From assembly GCF_041227145.1 (NCBI RefSeq), contig NZ_JBGFSP010000003.1, positions 744,001-808,000 of the forward strand: a DNA stretch of 64,000 nt, given 5' to 3'. Under the pieces are notes generated by a model. It searched no databases. It saw nothing but the letters and a program-made list of their open reading frames with translations, and was not told the DNA's origin. The position numbers were made by a program, and so were the translations under genes. How positions within the stretch are numbered: the first letter of the stretch is position 1; each line of letters starts with the position of its first letter. Positions 17,867 through 27,133 of the stretch are shown piece by piece. Source of the DNA: Bacteroides sp. AN502(2024) (GTDB lineage Bacteria > Bacteroidota > Bacteroidia > Bacteroidales > Bacteroidaceae).

Positions 17867-18862
17867 TTACTGTTGTTTCACCAAATCCAAACCAAGATCA
17901 AAGGAATTGGTCATACTCCAGTAGGCTGAAATCATCTGTATGAGCGCACGTGCTGAGGCAGCCTCTGCCGGAATCAAATTAGCACCGGACAACGCCTCCC
18001 ATACATGCATCAAATCGTTTTTCATAATCGGTTCTTCCAAATCCTCATCTATCTCTCCGGTGTCACGAAGTACCATAAAAGCATCCAAAGCCGATTTATC
18101 CAAATACAGATATGTTCTTCCACCTTCTTCCTTCTTATTCATTGGAATACCGTTCAGTGCCCATCCCTGCAATTGACGAATGGAAGCATCAGTTACATTC
18201 GTCAAATCAATTTGGAACAAACTTTTCAATAATCCTTTTAAAACAGCAGGCTCTCCTGTCAGTATCTGATTGATGGTTGCTTCCAAACCGCTTACATCCT
18301 GACCTCCAAGAGCAGTACCTAAAATATTGGTAATATTCAGTTTCACCACCACTTTACCATTACTTTCAGTCCATGTAGCAAGTCCGGTGGGTGAAGTCAT
18401 AAAACCTGAGGTAGCAGCCAATGAAGTAATCGTGGATTTCTCGGGAAACGCTCTCCCCATCAATCCTCCCATAGCCCATTCCATAAATTTATCCGTCCCC
18501 TGCAAAGTCGGTTTATCTATATAGGAAGCAACGATATTTCCATCCTCTTTCAGCTCAATCGTATTCAATACCTGCGGAAGCATAGCTGCTCCCATCATAC
18601 GAAACATTCCATTTGCTGCTACTGGAAACAGTTCTTCCCCTGCATTCCAGTTTGCATACAAAGGACCTGCCATTGGAAAATTCTGGATGGGATCCTCTCC
18701 TTCCGCCATCGTAAATTCCGCTGTCTCATAATCACTTAAACGATACACACCTACCAAGGGATTTACAGGCGGATTAGGACCCTCTTCCTCATCACTACAA
18801 GACGTAAACAATGATGCAGTGCATAATACTGCAAATAGATAATAAAATAAATTCTTTTTCAT
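17867..18862 (-). CDS. Predicted surface lipoprotein, DUF4925-like
   Basis: 331 residues. The signal peptide ends with lipobox FTSC followed by SDEEE, the acidic pattern used in Bacteroides for export to the cell surface. The mature part has no catalytic motif I recognise. It resembles the DUF4925 lipoproteins of Bacteroides, but this is recalled, not searched. It alternates beta-rich stretches (GVYRLSDYETAEF, TIELKEDGNIVASYIDK) with helical C-terminal segments. Monocistronic, with its own terminator; the upstream 260 bases are AT-rich. Function unknown. Confidence 0.7.
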   Translation of the reverse strand: MKKNLFYYLFAVLCTASLFTSCSDEEEGPNPPVNPLVGVYRLSDYETAEFTMAEGEDPIQNFPMAGPLYANWNAGEELFPVAANGMFRMMGAAMLPQVLNTIELKEDGNIVASYIDKPTLQGTDKFMEWAMGGLMGRAFPEKSTITSLAATSGFMTSPTGLATWTESNGKVVVKLNITNILGTALGGQDVSGLEATINQILTGEPAVLKGLLKSLFQIDLTNVTDASIRQLQGWALNGIPMNKKEEGGRTYLYLDKSALDAFMVLRDTGEIDEDLEEPIMKNDLMHVWEALSGANLIPAEAASARALIQMISAYWSMTNSFDLGLDLVKQQ

Positions 18863-19094
18863 TTCTAGTTTCTCTTTTTAATTAATAAAAGCAAATGCGC
18901 GATATACCATCGCACAGATACCAAAATTTCACCGTTGCAAAGTAACTACTATTTCTACACCCTCGCAAGGTCTATTTTTCTTGTTTCTGTTCTATTTTTA
19001 AAGAAATACACCCAAAACACCTTATAATACACCATTTTTCAAATCAAAATTATAATTTAAGAAAAGGGAAAAGCGTTATTTCCCTAAATCCATT

Positions 19095-19102
19095 TATCTT
19101 TG
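19095..19102 (+). promoter_or_regulatory. Orphan -7-like element facing a repeat-rich spacer
   Basis: TATCTTTG fits TAnnTTTG on the plus strand, but no plus-strand gene follows. The downstream 250 bases are repeats and then the 3' end of a minus-strand gene. It could drive a small RNA or be chance in AT-rich DNA. Confidence 0.3.
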
Positions 19103-19120
19103 TAATTAAGAAGTATGATA

Positions 19121-19351
19121 TATGGAAGAATTTCCATACAGAGAAACTTGCGTTTCCATACGGGGAAACTGGCGTTTCAACGTAAGGAAACGGCATATCA
19201 TATATAGATTAAAACATTTACAAGGTAAGATTTGCTGTTTATACCCTGTTGCAGATAAGGGACATCTGCCACCATCTGCAACAGGTATCTGCAACGCTGT
19301 AACTGATTGTTTACTAATAAAATACATCGATATTGTTGCAGGTTGCAGATA
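19121..19351. repeat. Cluster of three short palindromic word families
   Basis: TATGGAA-GAAT-TTCCATA (19121-19138) is followed by two GAAACT(T/G)GCGTTTC boxes (19143-19156 and 19165-19178) and a further GGAAAC. After a gap, the word GTTGCAGATA and its complement TATCTGCAAC alternate four or five times between 19248 and 19351. This is the whole spacer between the lipoprotein gene and the end of the receiver-PPDK gene. No gene is supported here. Confidence 0.7.
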
Positions 19352-19409
19352 CTTATATACTTTTCAACTCGATGGGGAAGTAACCGATCACCCTGTACTG
19401 ACTCATCGA

Positions 19410-22400
19410 CTAAGTTCCCGGCATCAAGACGACTCCCAACTTCTTCTTACCGTCCATCTTGACTATCACAGGCTTTTCAAAGCGAACATGACGGAGATAA
19501 TTCGTTTCCTGCACTGCCGGTTGTGCATTGAGGAAATCCTGATTATAAACCCCATCATTCATAAAGGCGTTGATCGTAAAATATCCCACCCCGAAAGAGG
19601 TCAGGTTCTGGAAAAAGTGTGTCCCCTGACTGGGATCTACTCGGTAATTAGTCAGACCGGCTTCCACAATCACACGGGCAGCCGATATATGAGGCCACTT
19701 CACCGGAATACCCAGCCATGTATCGCTGCTACCCCAACGTCCCGGACCTACAAGTACATAATTCTTTCCTTCGTTCAGGAACTGTTGGTTGATCTTTTCT
19801 ATCTCCCAGGCAATTGCCTGATTATTGGAGGCACTATAATGATCGGTCTTTACATAAACCACATCATAAATTTCATTCATGACACCGTGTCCCAACGAAT
19901 TATACGAACGGAGAATCACCTCTTCATCCGGTATCTCGTTCAGATCTTCGTCGAGCATCTCTTTGCTGTCCACAATGGGACGTATCTGCAACAGATAGAA
20001 CGTTCCGGTTTTATCATGTTCACGACTCATCGTAGCCGCAAATTCTATTTCAACCGGACGACGCATCTCCTGTTCACCATATTTCAATACCAACTGCAGA
20101 ATACGGGCCAACGGGAAAACATCATGTTGCAGGATATTCGCAAAAGTAATCACTTTACGCCCTCCGGGATATAAACCGTCCCGGATAATCTGATCATACG
20201 GATCATACGTAGAGGCGATATAACGCAGGGCACCATCGCTTTCCGCCTCCTTGACATGAAGTTTCAGCAAATTGAAACCATCGTCGATGGAAAAATCTTG
20301 TCCGACATTTTTCATGTCCAAAGCATAGAAACGGGTTTGTGTCTCTTTCAGGGCGATTTCCATTTCACTGGTTTGCAACACCTGATTGGGGTGATAAGGA
20401 GAGAAACGAAGAGTCATGCCGCCGTCCACAATATATTTCCCTAATCCCAAAGCCAGGTTAACCGTTCCCTCTTCCGCCTTTTCATCCCCCAGCGGATAAT
20501 AATTGAGCGAACGTGCCACACCGGACATGGACGGGTAATAACGATCACCGTATTGGTTACCAACCACTTCCTGCAAGATAACAGCCATCTTCTCCTGATC
20601 GATCACATTCGAAGTGGCCTGCATATATGCTTTGCTGTCACGGAAATAGACCGAAGCATACACTCCTTTGATGGCATCGGAAAGCATACGCAACATTTCA
20701 TACCGATCGTCCAGATAAGGAATCATGTAGGTGCTATAAATTCCGGCAAACGGCTGATAATGGGAATCTTCAAGCAAAGATGAAGAGCGAATGGCAATCG
20801 GTGATTTCACGACATCAAAGAAAGTAAAAAAGTCCTCCACCAAGCGGTCGGGCAACTTTGCCTTCAGGAAGTATTTCAGAATCGTAGCATCATCCGCATC
20901 CGACAGCGCAATCTGATACAGATTATTGGTATCCATAAATTCATCAAACACATCCGTACAAAGCACCACCGTTTTAGGAATGGCAACACGCGCATTCTCA
21001 AACTCTTCAAACTCCGGATGACGCTTCACCATATTGTCGATAAACGCCAGTCCACGCCCCTTTCCTCCCAAAGAGCCATCTCCGATACGGGCAAAGTTGG
21101 AATAACGGTCGAAACGGTCCCGCTTAAACACGGCCACGACTCCCTGGTTCTTCATCTTGCGATACTTCACAATCGCCTCAAAGATGATTTTCCGGTGAGC
21201 ATCCACATCTTGAAGACTATTCCAGGTGATCGGTTTCAAGAACTCGGCTACGGGGAACATGGCACGGGAATAGAACCAACGCGACACATGATTCCGACTG
21301 ATATGATAGAGGAAAGATTCCGCAGGTACGGCAAAAAGTATGTTTTGCAACTCTTTCAAATTCCGGACACGGGCAATCTCTTCTCCGGTAGCCGGGTTAC
21401 GGAAAATAAAATCACCAAAACCAAAATCATCGGAAACGATACGGCGCAAATCAACATCCATCTTTTTCGAATTCTTATCGATAAAGCTGGCACCGTACTT
21501 GGTTGCATAAGATGCATTCTCCGACTCGGAGGACTGGATGATCAACGGAACGAACGGATCGCTTTTACGTATCTCGGCACACAACTTGATACCTGCCAAA
21601 CCGTCTTTCTCTCCCCGATCCACTTTCGGGAAACGGACGTCGGTAATTACTCCTAATATATTATTCTGATACTTATGATAAATTTCCATCGCCTCCTGGT
21701 AGGTGCGCGCCAGTACAATCTTAGGACGCCCGCGCATACGAAGTGTACGTTGGTGGGCATTCAAGGCTTCCGTAGAGAACTCCTGACTCTGCTTCAACAC
21801 AAACTTATACAGATTCGGCAAAATGGAAGAATAGAACCGGATGCCATCCTCCACCAGAAGAATCAGTTGCACGCCGACTTCCCGCACATCGTGCTCCAGA
21901 TTCATCTTGTCCTCTATCAGTTTGATGATAGACACCAACAGGTCGGTATTACCCAACCAGCAGAATACATAGTCAAACGCACTCAAATCTTCATTGATAA
22001 TCCGTTTGGTAATACCGTGGCTAAAAGGAGTCAGAATGACAATAGGAATATGCTCATATTTCTCTTTGATGTGCCGACCGATGTCAAAACTGTCATTATC
22101 TCCCGTGCTCGGCATACAAATCACCAGGTCGAACGACATATTTTCCAACTGCGCCAATGCTTCCTCTTCCGTAGTGACCTGTGAGAAACGAGGCGGATAA
22201 CGCAAAGATAAAGACGTATACTCATTGAAAATCTTCTCATCAATACGCCCGTCATCTTCCAACATAAAAGCATCGTAAGGGTTAGCGATTAACAACACGT
22301 TAAAAATCCGCCTTGTCATCAGGTTGGCAAATTGAGTGTCTTTGAAGTAAAGCTGGTTCAATTTATATTTACTAAGCATAAAGTCGTTCTCCTTTCCTAG

Positions 22401-22457
22401 TTTCAAATCGTCTATCTGTAGAATCACATTTTGCAAAGTTAATTCTTTAAATTTCAT
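19410..22457 (-). CDS. Receiver-receiver-PPDK/PEP synthase N-domain fusion protein
   Basis: 1015 residues, not secreted. A degenerate receiver-like domain (about 51-185) precedes a better-preserved one (about 196-340) with LVED (about 201-204), candidate phospho-acceptor Asp263 in ITDVRFP, a serine at about 309 and Lys328 in FIDKNS. Residues about 455-860 match the ATP-binding N-terminal domain of PPDK/PEP synthase (GSLGGKGRGLAFI; SPIAIRSSSLLEDS). The swivelling phosphohistidine domain and the PEP-binding barrel are absent, so it cannot be a complete PEP synthase. The C-terminal 150 residues (VGPGRWGSSDTWLGIP) are conserved-looking but unassigned. It lies between two glutamate dehydrogenases. 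Regulatory ATP-dependent phosphotransfer is an inference. Confidence 0.8.
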   Translation of the reverse strand: MKFKELTLQNVILQIDDLKLGKENDFMLSKYKLNQLYFKDTQFANLMTRRIFNVLLIANPYDAFMLEDDGRIDEKIFNEYTSLSLRYPPRFSQVTTEEEALAQLENMSFDLVICMPSTGDNDSFDIGRHIKEKYEHIPIVILTPFSHGITKRIINEDLSAFDYVFCWLGNTDLLVSIIKLIEDKMNLEHDVREVGVQLILLVEDGIRFYSSILPNLYKFVLKQSQEFSTEALNAHQRTLRMRGRPKIVLARTYQEAMEIYHKYQNNILGVITDVRFPKVDRGEKDGLAGIKLCAEIRKSDPFVPLIIQSSESENASYATKYGASFIDKNSKKMDVDLRRIVSDDFGFGDFIFRNPATGEEIARVRNLKELQNILFAVPAESFLYHISRNHVSRWFYSRAMFPVAEFLKPITWNSLQDVDAHRKIIFEAIVKYRKMKNQGVVAVFKRDRFDRYSNFARIGDGSLGGKGRGLAFIDNMVKRHPEFEEFENARVAIPKTVVLCTDVFDEFMDTNNLYQIALSDADDATILKYFLKAKLPDRLVEDFFTFFDVVKSPIAIRSSSLLEDSHYQPFAGIYSTYMIPYLDDRYEMLRMLSDAIKGVYASVYFRDSKAYMQATSNVIDQEKMAVILQEVVGNQYGDRYYPSMSGVARSLNYYPLGDEKAEEGTVNLALGLGKYIVDGGMTLRFSPYHPNQVLQTSEMEIALKETQTRFYALDMKNVGQDFSIDDGFNLLKLHVKEAESDGALRYIASTYDPYDQIIRDGLYPGGRKVITFANILQHDVFPLARILQLVLKYGEQEMRRPVEIEFAATMSREHDKTGTFYLLQIRPIVDSKEMLDEDLNEIPDEEVILRSYNSLGHGVMNEIYDVVYVKTDHYSASNNQAIAWEIEKINQQFLNEGKNYVLVGPGRWGSSDTWLGIPVKWPHISAARVIVEAGLTNYRVDPSQGTHFFQNLTSFGVGYFTINAFMNDGVYNQDFLNAQPAVQETNYLRHVRFEKPVIVKMDGKKKLGVVLMPGT

Positions 22458-22662
22458 TTTCCATCATCTTCTTTATAAAGTTTACTCGTTTATCTCTGAT
22501 TAACTACCCATACTATCCGATGGAAGCGATCGGTGCCCGGATTTATATTTAAAGTATTAAGTATTAGCACAGAATACTTGATACCGATTGCTTCCCACTA
22601 TCATTTTATCATTATTTAATCAAAATATTCGCATTAAAATAAGTAACATTGAAAAAATTCCC

Positions 22663-22670
22663 TATATTTG
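22663..22670 (+). promoter_or_regulatory. -7 element of the second glutamate dehydrogenase gene
   Basis: TATATTTG fits the Bacteroides -7 consensus, 51 bases before the ATG at 22722. A -33 partner is not evident. Confidence 0.55.
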
Positions 22671-22721
22671 CAGTGAGTTATTTGACATTTTATCAGAATT
22701 AACCTTTTAAAATATAGTATC

Positions 22722-24059
22722 ATGAACATCCAGAAAATCATGTCCTCTTTAGAGGCAAAGCATCCCGGTGAATCTGAATATCTTCAAGCAGTGAAGGAAG
22801 TGCTTCTTTCTATCGAAGATATCTACAACCAACATCCTGAATTTGAAAAAGCTAAAATCATAGAAAGATTGGTGGAGCCCGACCGCATCTTCACTTTCCG
22901 TGTGACATGGGTGGACGATAAAGGCGAGGTACAGACCAACCTCGGCTATCGTGTACAATTCAACAATGCGATAGGCCCTTATAAAGGCGGTATCCGTTTC
23001 CATGCATCCGTTAATCTTTCCATTCTGAAGTTCCTCGGTTTCGAACAAACATTCAAGAATGCACTGACTACCCTGCCTATGGGTGGCGGTAAAGGTGGTT
23101 CCGATTTCTCTCCGCGCGGTAAGAGTGATGCTGAAATCATGCGTTTCTGTCAGGCATTTATACTGGAGTTGTGGCGCCATCTCGGTCCCGACATGGATGT
23201 GCCTGCCGGTGATATCGGTGTAGGAGGACGTGAAGTGGGCTATATGTTCGGCATGTACAAAAAACTGACTCGTGAATTTACCGGTACATTCACTGGTAAA
23301 GGATTGGAATTCGGCGGTTCATTGATCCGTCCGGAGGCTACCGGTTTCGGAGGACTGTATTTTGTCAATCAGATGCTTCAGACCAAAGGGATTGATATAA
23401 AAGGTAAGACAGTGGCAATCTCCGGTTTCGGTAACGTTGCCTGGGGAGCAGCTACGAAAGCTACCGAACTAGGTGCCAAAGTAATCACGATTTCCGGTCC
23501 GGACGGATATATCTACGACCCGGATGGTATCAGCGGTGAAAAGATTGACTATATGCTCGAACTGCGCGCTTCCGGTAACGATATTGTGGCTCCTTATGCC
23601 GAGAAATATCCGAACGCTACCTTTGTAGAAGGCAAGCGCCCGTGGGAAGTGAAAGCAGACATCGCACTCCCGTGTGCCACCCAGAATGAATTAAATGGAG
23701 AAGATGCTCAAAATCTCATCAACAATAACGTACTTTGCGTCGGAGAGATTTCCAACATGGGATGTACTCCCGAAGCAATCGACCTTTTCATTGAACATAA
23801 GACAATGTATGCTCCGGGTAAGGCTGTCAACGCAGGTGGTGTTGCGACTTCCGGTCTGGAGATGTCTCAAAACGCCATGCACCTAAGCTGGAGTGCAGCC
23901 GAAGTGGACGAAAAACTCCATGCAATCATGCACGGCATCCATGCACAATGCGTGAAGTACGGCACGGAACCCGACGGATACATTAATTATGTGAAGGGTG
24001 CCAACATTGCCGGATTCATGAAAGTGGCTCACGCAATGATGGGACAAGGCATTGTTTAA
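22722..24059 (+). CDS. gdhB: Glutamate dehydrogenase, NAD-type signature
   Basis: 445 residues, the second hexameric glutamate dehydrogenase in the window. GPYKGGIRFHASVNLS and the catalytic PMGGGKGGSDF are intact. The nucleotide-binding stretch reads SGFGNVAWGAATKATELGAKV...SGPDGYIYDPDG, very like the NAD-dependent Clostridium symbiosum enzyme and unlike its neighbour at 12231. A catabolic, NAD-linked role is therefore the better guess. It is transcribed alone, with its own -7 box and a strong terminator. The coenzyme call is from motif comparison only. Confidence 0.92.
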   Translation: MNIQKIMSSLEAKHPGESEYLQAVKEVLLSIEDIYNQHPEFEKAKIIERLVEPDRIFTFRVTWVDDKGEVQTNLGYRVQFNNAIGPYKGGIRFHASVNLSILKFLGFEQTFKNALTTLPMGGGKGGSDFSPRGKSDAEIMRFCQAFILELWRHLGPDMDVPAGDIGVGGREVGYMFGMYKKLTREFTGTFTGKGLEFGGSLIRPEATGFGGLYFVNQMLQTKGIDIKGKTVAISGFGNVAWGAATKATELGAKVITISGPDGYIYDPDGISGEKIDYMLELRASGNDIVAPYAEKYPNATFVEGKRPWEVKADIALPCATQNELNGEDAQNLINNNVLCVGEISNMGCTPEAIDLFIEHKTMYAPGKAVNAGGVATSGLEMSQNAMHLSWSAAEVDEKLHAIMHGIHAQCVKYGTEPDGYINYVKGANIAGFMKVAHAMMGQGIV

Positions 24060-24092
24060 AAGACTTTGTTTAGTTGTATTTGTATTTGTGGT

Positions 24093-24140
24093 TTGCGCTG
24101 CTCGCCTCCTGTGACAGGACGCGGGTAGCGCTATTTTTTT
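24093..24140 (+). terminator. Rho-independent terminator after gdhB
   Basis: GCGCTGCTCGC...GCGGGTAGCGC stem with an inner CCTG/CAGG pair, followed by ATTTTTTT. Strong and well placed 30-40 bases after the stop codon. Confidence 0.85.
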
Positions 24141-24170
24141 GAGTTTAACGTTATTTTCACCGGAATTAAT

Positions 24171-24299
24171 TATCTTTGTGGCACCTTAGATTTGCAGCAG
24201 CAAACCGAAAGTGAAATAGCAATGATAGGATAGATTCAATGATAGTTTGTGAATTTGTTATATGCGATCAATAACTCACAACTAATAATTTACTATCAT
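24171..24299 (+). promoter_or_regulatory. Promoter and structured leader of the peptidase-sulfatase operon
   Basis: TATCTTTG at 24171-24178 is a -7 element. The leader contains a long imperfect hairpin: ATGATAGT (24239-24246), TTGTGA and GTTAT pair in order with ATAAC, TCACAA and ACTATCAT (24292-24299). It ends 35 bases before the ATG at 24335. No known riboswitch class is recognised. Confidence 0.5.
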
Positions 24300-24334
24300 G
24301 GGCTTTATAATTAATAATCAAGTAATAAATAAAA

Positions 24335-25498
24335 ATGCTACAACCCGAATTAAAATTCCGCCGCGATAAGATTCGCAGCCTGATGGCGTTACAAGGCATC
24401 GATGCCGCGCTAATCACTTGTAATGCAAATTTAATTTATACGTATGGCTGTGTAGTCAGTGGCTACCTTTACCTCCCTCTTCATTCGCCTGCACTGTTGT
24501 TTTTCAAACGCCCTAATAATATCACGGGAGAACACTCGTTCTCTATCCGCAAACCGGAACAAATCGTTGATCTGCTGAAAGAACAAGGATTGCCGATGCC
24601 AACCAAACTGATGCTGGAAGGTGACGAACTTCCTTATACAGAATACTGCCGCTTGGCAAACCTCTTCCCTGAAGCGGAAGTGGTAAATGGAACCCCGATG
24701 ATTCGTCAGGCACGCAGTGTAAAGACTCCTATCGAAATCGAAATGTTCCGCCGCTCGGGCATCGCCCACGCAAAGGCTTATAAGCAGATTCCAAGTGTTT
24801 ATCGTCCCGGCATGACGGACATCGAGTTTTCCATCGAAATAGAACGCTTGATGCGCCTGCAAGGTTGCCTCGGAATTTTCCGGGTGTTCGGACGCAGCAT
24901 GGAAATCTTCATGGGCAGTGTGCTGACCGGGGACAATGCCGGATACCCCTCTCCTTATGATTTCGCCTTAGGTGGTCAAGGACTTGACCCGGCCCTTCCG
25001 GGAGGGGCCAACAAGACCCCGTTAAAAGAGGGACAAAGTGTCATGGTAGACTTAGGTGGCAACTTCAACGGATACATGAGTGACATGAGCCGTGTATTCT
25101 CCATCGGCAAACTGCCCGAAGAGGCTTATACCGCCCATCAGGTTTGTCTGGATATCCAGGAGAAGATTGCTTCCACTGCCAGACCTGGCATTGCTTGTGA
25201 AGTGCTTTACGACACAGCAGTCGAAGTGGTCAAAGCAGCCGGATTTGCCGACAAGTTCATGGGTACAGGACAGCAAGCCAAGTTTATCGGGCACGGCATC
25301 GGACTCGAAATCAATGAGGCCCCGGTACTCGCCCCCCGCATGAAGCAGGAACTGGAACCGGGAATGGTATTCGCCCTCGAACCGAAAATCGTCCTGCCGG
25401 GCGTAGGACCTGTCGGAATAGAAAACTCTTGGGTGGTCACCAATGAAGGAATAGAGAAACTGACTGATTGCAATGAAGAAATCATTGAATTAAGTTAA
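24335..25498 (+). CDS. M24-family (Xaa-Pro type) aminopeptidase
   Basis: 387 residues: a creatinase-like N-terminal domain (about 1-140) and a pita-bread metallopeptidase domain (about 145-387). The five metal ligands are visible: Asp in VDLGGNF, Asp in MSDMSR, His in GHGIGLEINEAP, Glu in ALEPKI and Glu in GIENSWVV. The enzyme should release N-terminal residues before proline or act on a related dipeptide, in the cytoplasm, since there is no signal peptide. It heads an operon: the first sulfatase begins 4 bases after its stop. The link between a peptidase and sulfatases is unexplained. Confidence 0.9.
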   Translation: MLQPELKFRRDKIRSLMALQGIDAALITCNANLIYTYGCVVSGYLYLPLHSPALLFFKRPNNITGEHSFSIRKPEQIVDLLKEQGLPMPTKLMLEGDELPYTEYCRLANLFPEAEVVNGTPMIRQARSVKTPIEIEMFRRSGIAHAKAYKQIPSVYRPGMTDIEFSIEIERLMRLQGCLGIFRVFGRSMEIFMGSVLTGDNAGYPSPYDFALGGQGLDPALPGGANKTPLKEGQSVMVDLGGNFNGYMSDMSRVFSIGKLPEEAYTAHQVCLDIQEKIASTARPGIACEVLYDTAVEVVKAAGFADKFMGTGQQAKFIGHGIGLEINEAPVLAPRMKQELEPGMVFALEPKIVLPGVGPVGIENSWVVTNEGIEKLTDCNEEIIELS

Positions 25499-25502
25499 AC
25501 AG

Positions 25503-26978
25503 ATGATGAAAAAGATGTGTCCGACAAAGAAAACAATGGAACGGCCTTTTCTTTTTACCCTTTTATCTTCTGTTGCCTGTGCAGCCACAGCCGCAAACAA
25601 AGTTCCCAAACAAACCATCCCCGAAAAGTCAAAAACACCGAACGTCGTATTCATTTACGCCGACGACCTCGGCTACGGAGACTTGCAATGTTACGGAGCT
25701 AAAAACGTAGAAACTCCGAATGTCAACCGACTGGCTAAATCCGGTATTCTTTTCACCAACGCTCATGCAACAGCCGCCACCAGCACGCCTTCACGCTACT
25801 CCATGCTGACAGGAGAATATGCATGGCGCAAAAAAGGAACGGATGTAGCTGCCGGAAACGCCGGAATGATTATCCGCCCTGAACAATACACCATGGCAGA
25901 TATGTTCAAAAGTACAGGATACACTACCGCAGCCATCGGCAAATGGCACTTGGGACTTGGCGACAAAGCCGGCACACAGGACTGGAACGCTCCACTACCT
26001 TGTGCACTGGGTGATTTAGGGTTCGACTACCATTACATCATGGCAGCCACAGCCGACCGTGTACCTTGTGTATATATCGAAAACGGAAAGGTAGCCAACT
26101 ATGACCCGAACGCCCCTATCGAAATCAGTTACCGGAAGAATTTTGAAGGCGAACCTACCGGAAAAAGCAATCCTGAACTGCTGTATAATCTCAAGCCCAG
26201 CCACGGACATGATATGTCTATCGTCAACGGAATTTCTCGTATCGGCTTTATGAAAGGTGGCGGCAAGGCACTTTGGAAAGATGAAAATATAGCAGATTCA
26301 CTGACTACACACGCCATCCGGTTCATCGAAGAAAACAAAGACAAACCTTTCTTCCTCTACTTCGCTACCAATGACGTACACGTTCCCCGCTTCCCTCACG
26401 ACCGTTTCAGAGGAAAGAACCCGATGGGACTGAGAGGTGATGCTATCGTACAGTTCGACTACTGTGTCGGCGAAATTATGAACACACTTGAAAAACTGGG
26501 CTTGAGAGAAAACACACTCATCATCCTTTCAAGCGACAATGGTCCGGTAGTCGATGACGGATATGATGATAAAGCGGAAGAATTGCTGAATGGACACACT
26601 CCTGCCGGACCACTGAGAGGTAATAAATACAGCGCTTTCGAAGGTGGAACTCGTATTCCTGCTATCCTTAGTTGGCCGAAAGAAGTGAAAAAAGGCAAGA
26701 CTTCCGATTTGTTGGTATCCCAAATAGACTGGCTGGCTTCTTTGGCTGCTTTGACCGGAGCTACCATGCCTAAGAACACTGCACCGGATAGCTACAACTT
26801 CCTCGGAAGCTGGTTGGGCAAAGAAAAGAAAGACCGTCCTTGGGTGATCGAACAGGCTGCTAACCACACTTTATCCGTCCGCACCAAAGACTGGAAATAT
26901 ATCGAACCCAATAACGGAAATGATTCAGTGGGGACCGAAGATAGAAACCGGAAACGCCAAAGAGCCACAACTCTATAA
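25503..26978 (+). CDS. S1-family sulfatase, serine type, frameshifted near the 3' end
   Basis: Exported sulfatase hydrolysing sulfate esters. The signal peptide (about 1-31) precedes metal ligands DD at 54-55 (YADDLGYGD), the formylglycine motif STPSR at 94-98 (a serine, needing an anaerobic maturase), GKWHLG, and SSDNGP. After KDWKYIEPNNG (around 26915) the frame turns into NDSVGTEDRNRKRQRATTL and stops. The expected C-terminal subdomain continues one base over at 26920-27117, so a one-base insertion (or two-base deletion) in the GGAAATG run is likely. As written the product is 491 residues, lacking about 65 native ones. It may be inactive, or this may be a sequencing error. Confidence 0.88.
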   Translation: MMKKMCPTKKTMERPFLFTLLSSVACAATAANKVPKQTIPEKSKTPNVVFIYADDLGYGDLQCYGAKNVETPNVNRLAKSGILFTNAHATAATSTPSRYSMLTGEYAWRKKGTDVAAGNAGMIIRPEQYTMADMFKSTGYTTAAIGKWHLGLGDKAGTQDWNAPLPCALGDLGFDYHYIMAATADRVPCVYIENGKVANYDPNAPIEISYRKNFEGEPTGKSNPELLYNLKPSHGHDMSIVNGISRIGFMKGGGKALWKDENIADSLTTHAIRFIEENKDKPFFLYFATNDVHVPRFPHDRFRGKNPMGLRGDAIVQFDYCVGEIMNTLEKLGLRENTLIILSSDNGPVVDDGYDDKAEELLNGHTPAGPLRGNKYSAFEGGTRIPAILSWPKEVKKGKTSDLLVSQIDWLASLAALTGATMPKNTAPDSYNFLGSWLGKEKKDRPWVIEQAANHTLSVRTKDWKYIEPNNGNDSVGTEDRNRKRQRATTL

Positions 26979-27117
26979 GATGCAGGAAGTAAAAGAGGTG
27001 ACTAATCATGCAAAGGAAATGCCTGAGAAAGTGACCGAACTGCAAACTATTCTCCAAAGCGTACGCGATGGAAAAGATATGATAAGCGAATCATTCAGCA
27101 CATTCATTCAACCTTAA
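26920..27117 (+). pseudogene. Out-of-frame 3' end of the first sulfatase
   Basis: 65 codons reading MIQWGPKIETGNAKEPQLYKM... The stretch matches the usual sulfatase C-terminal pattern (ETGN, EPQLY, then a helical NHAKEMPEKVTELQTIL). It follows KYIEPNNG directly if the frame is restored. It is not a separate gene. Confidence 0.8.
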
Positions 27118-27133
27118 AAAGCGACACTGCCTA

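Noticed and set aside
19122..20174. 350-codon plus-strand ORF
   Set aside because: Mostly antisense to the receiver-PPDK gene and, at its 5' end, built from palindromic repeats; its translation shows no domain.
19410..22457. Annotation as a complete PEP synthase or PPDK
   Set aside because: The swivelling His domain (TSH-type motif) and the PEP-binding barrel are not present in the 1015 residues.
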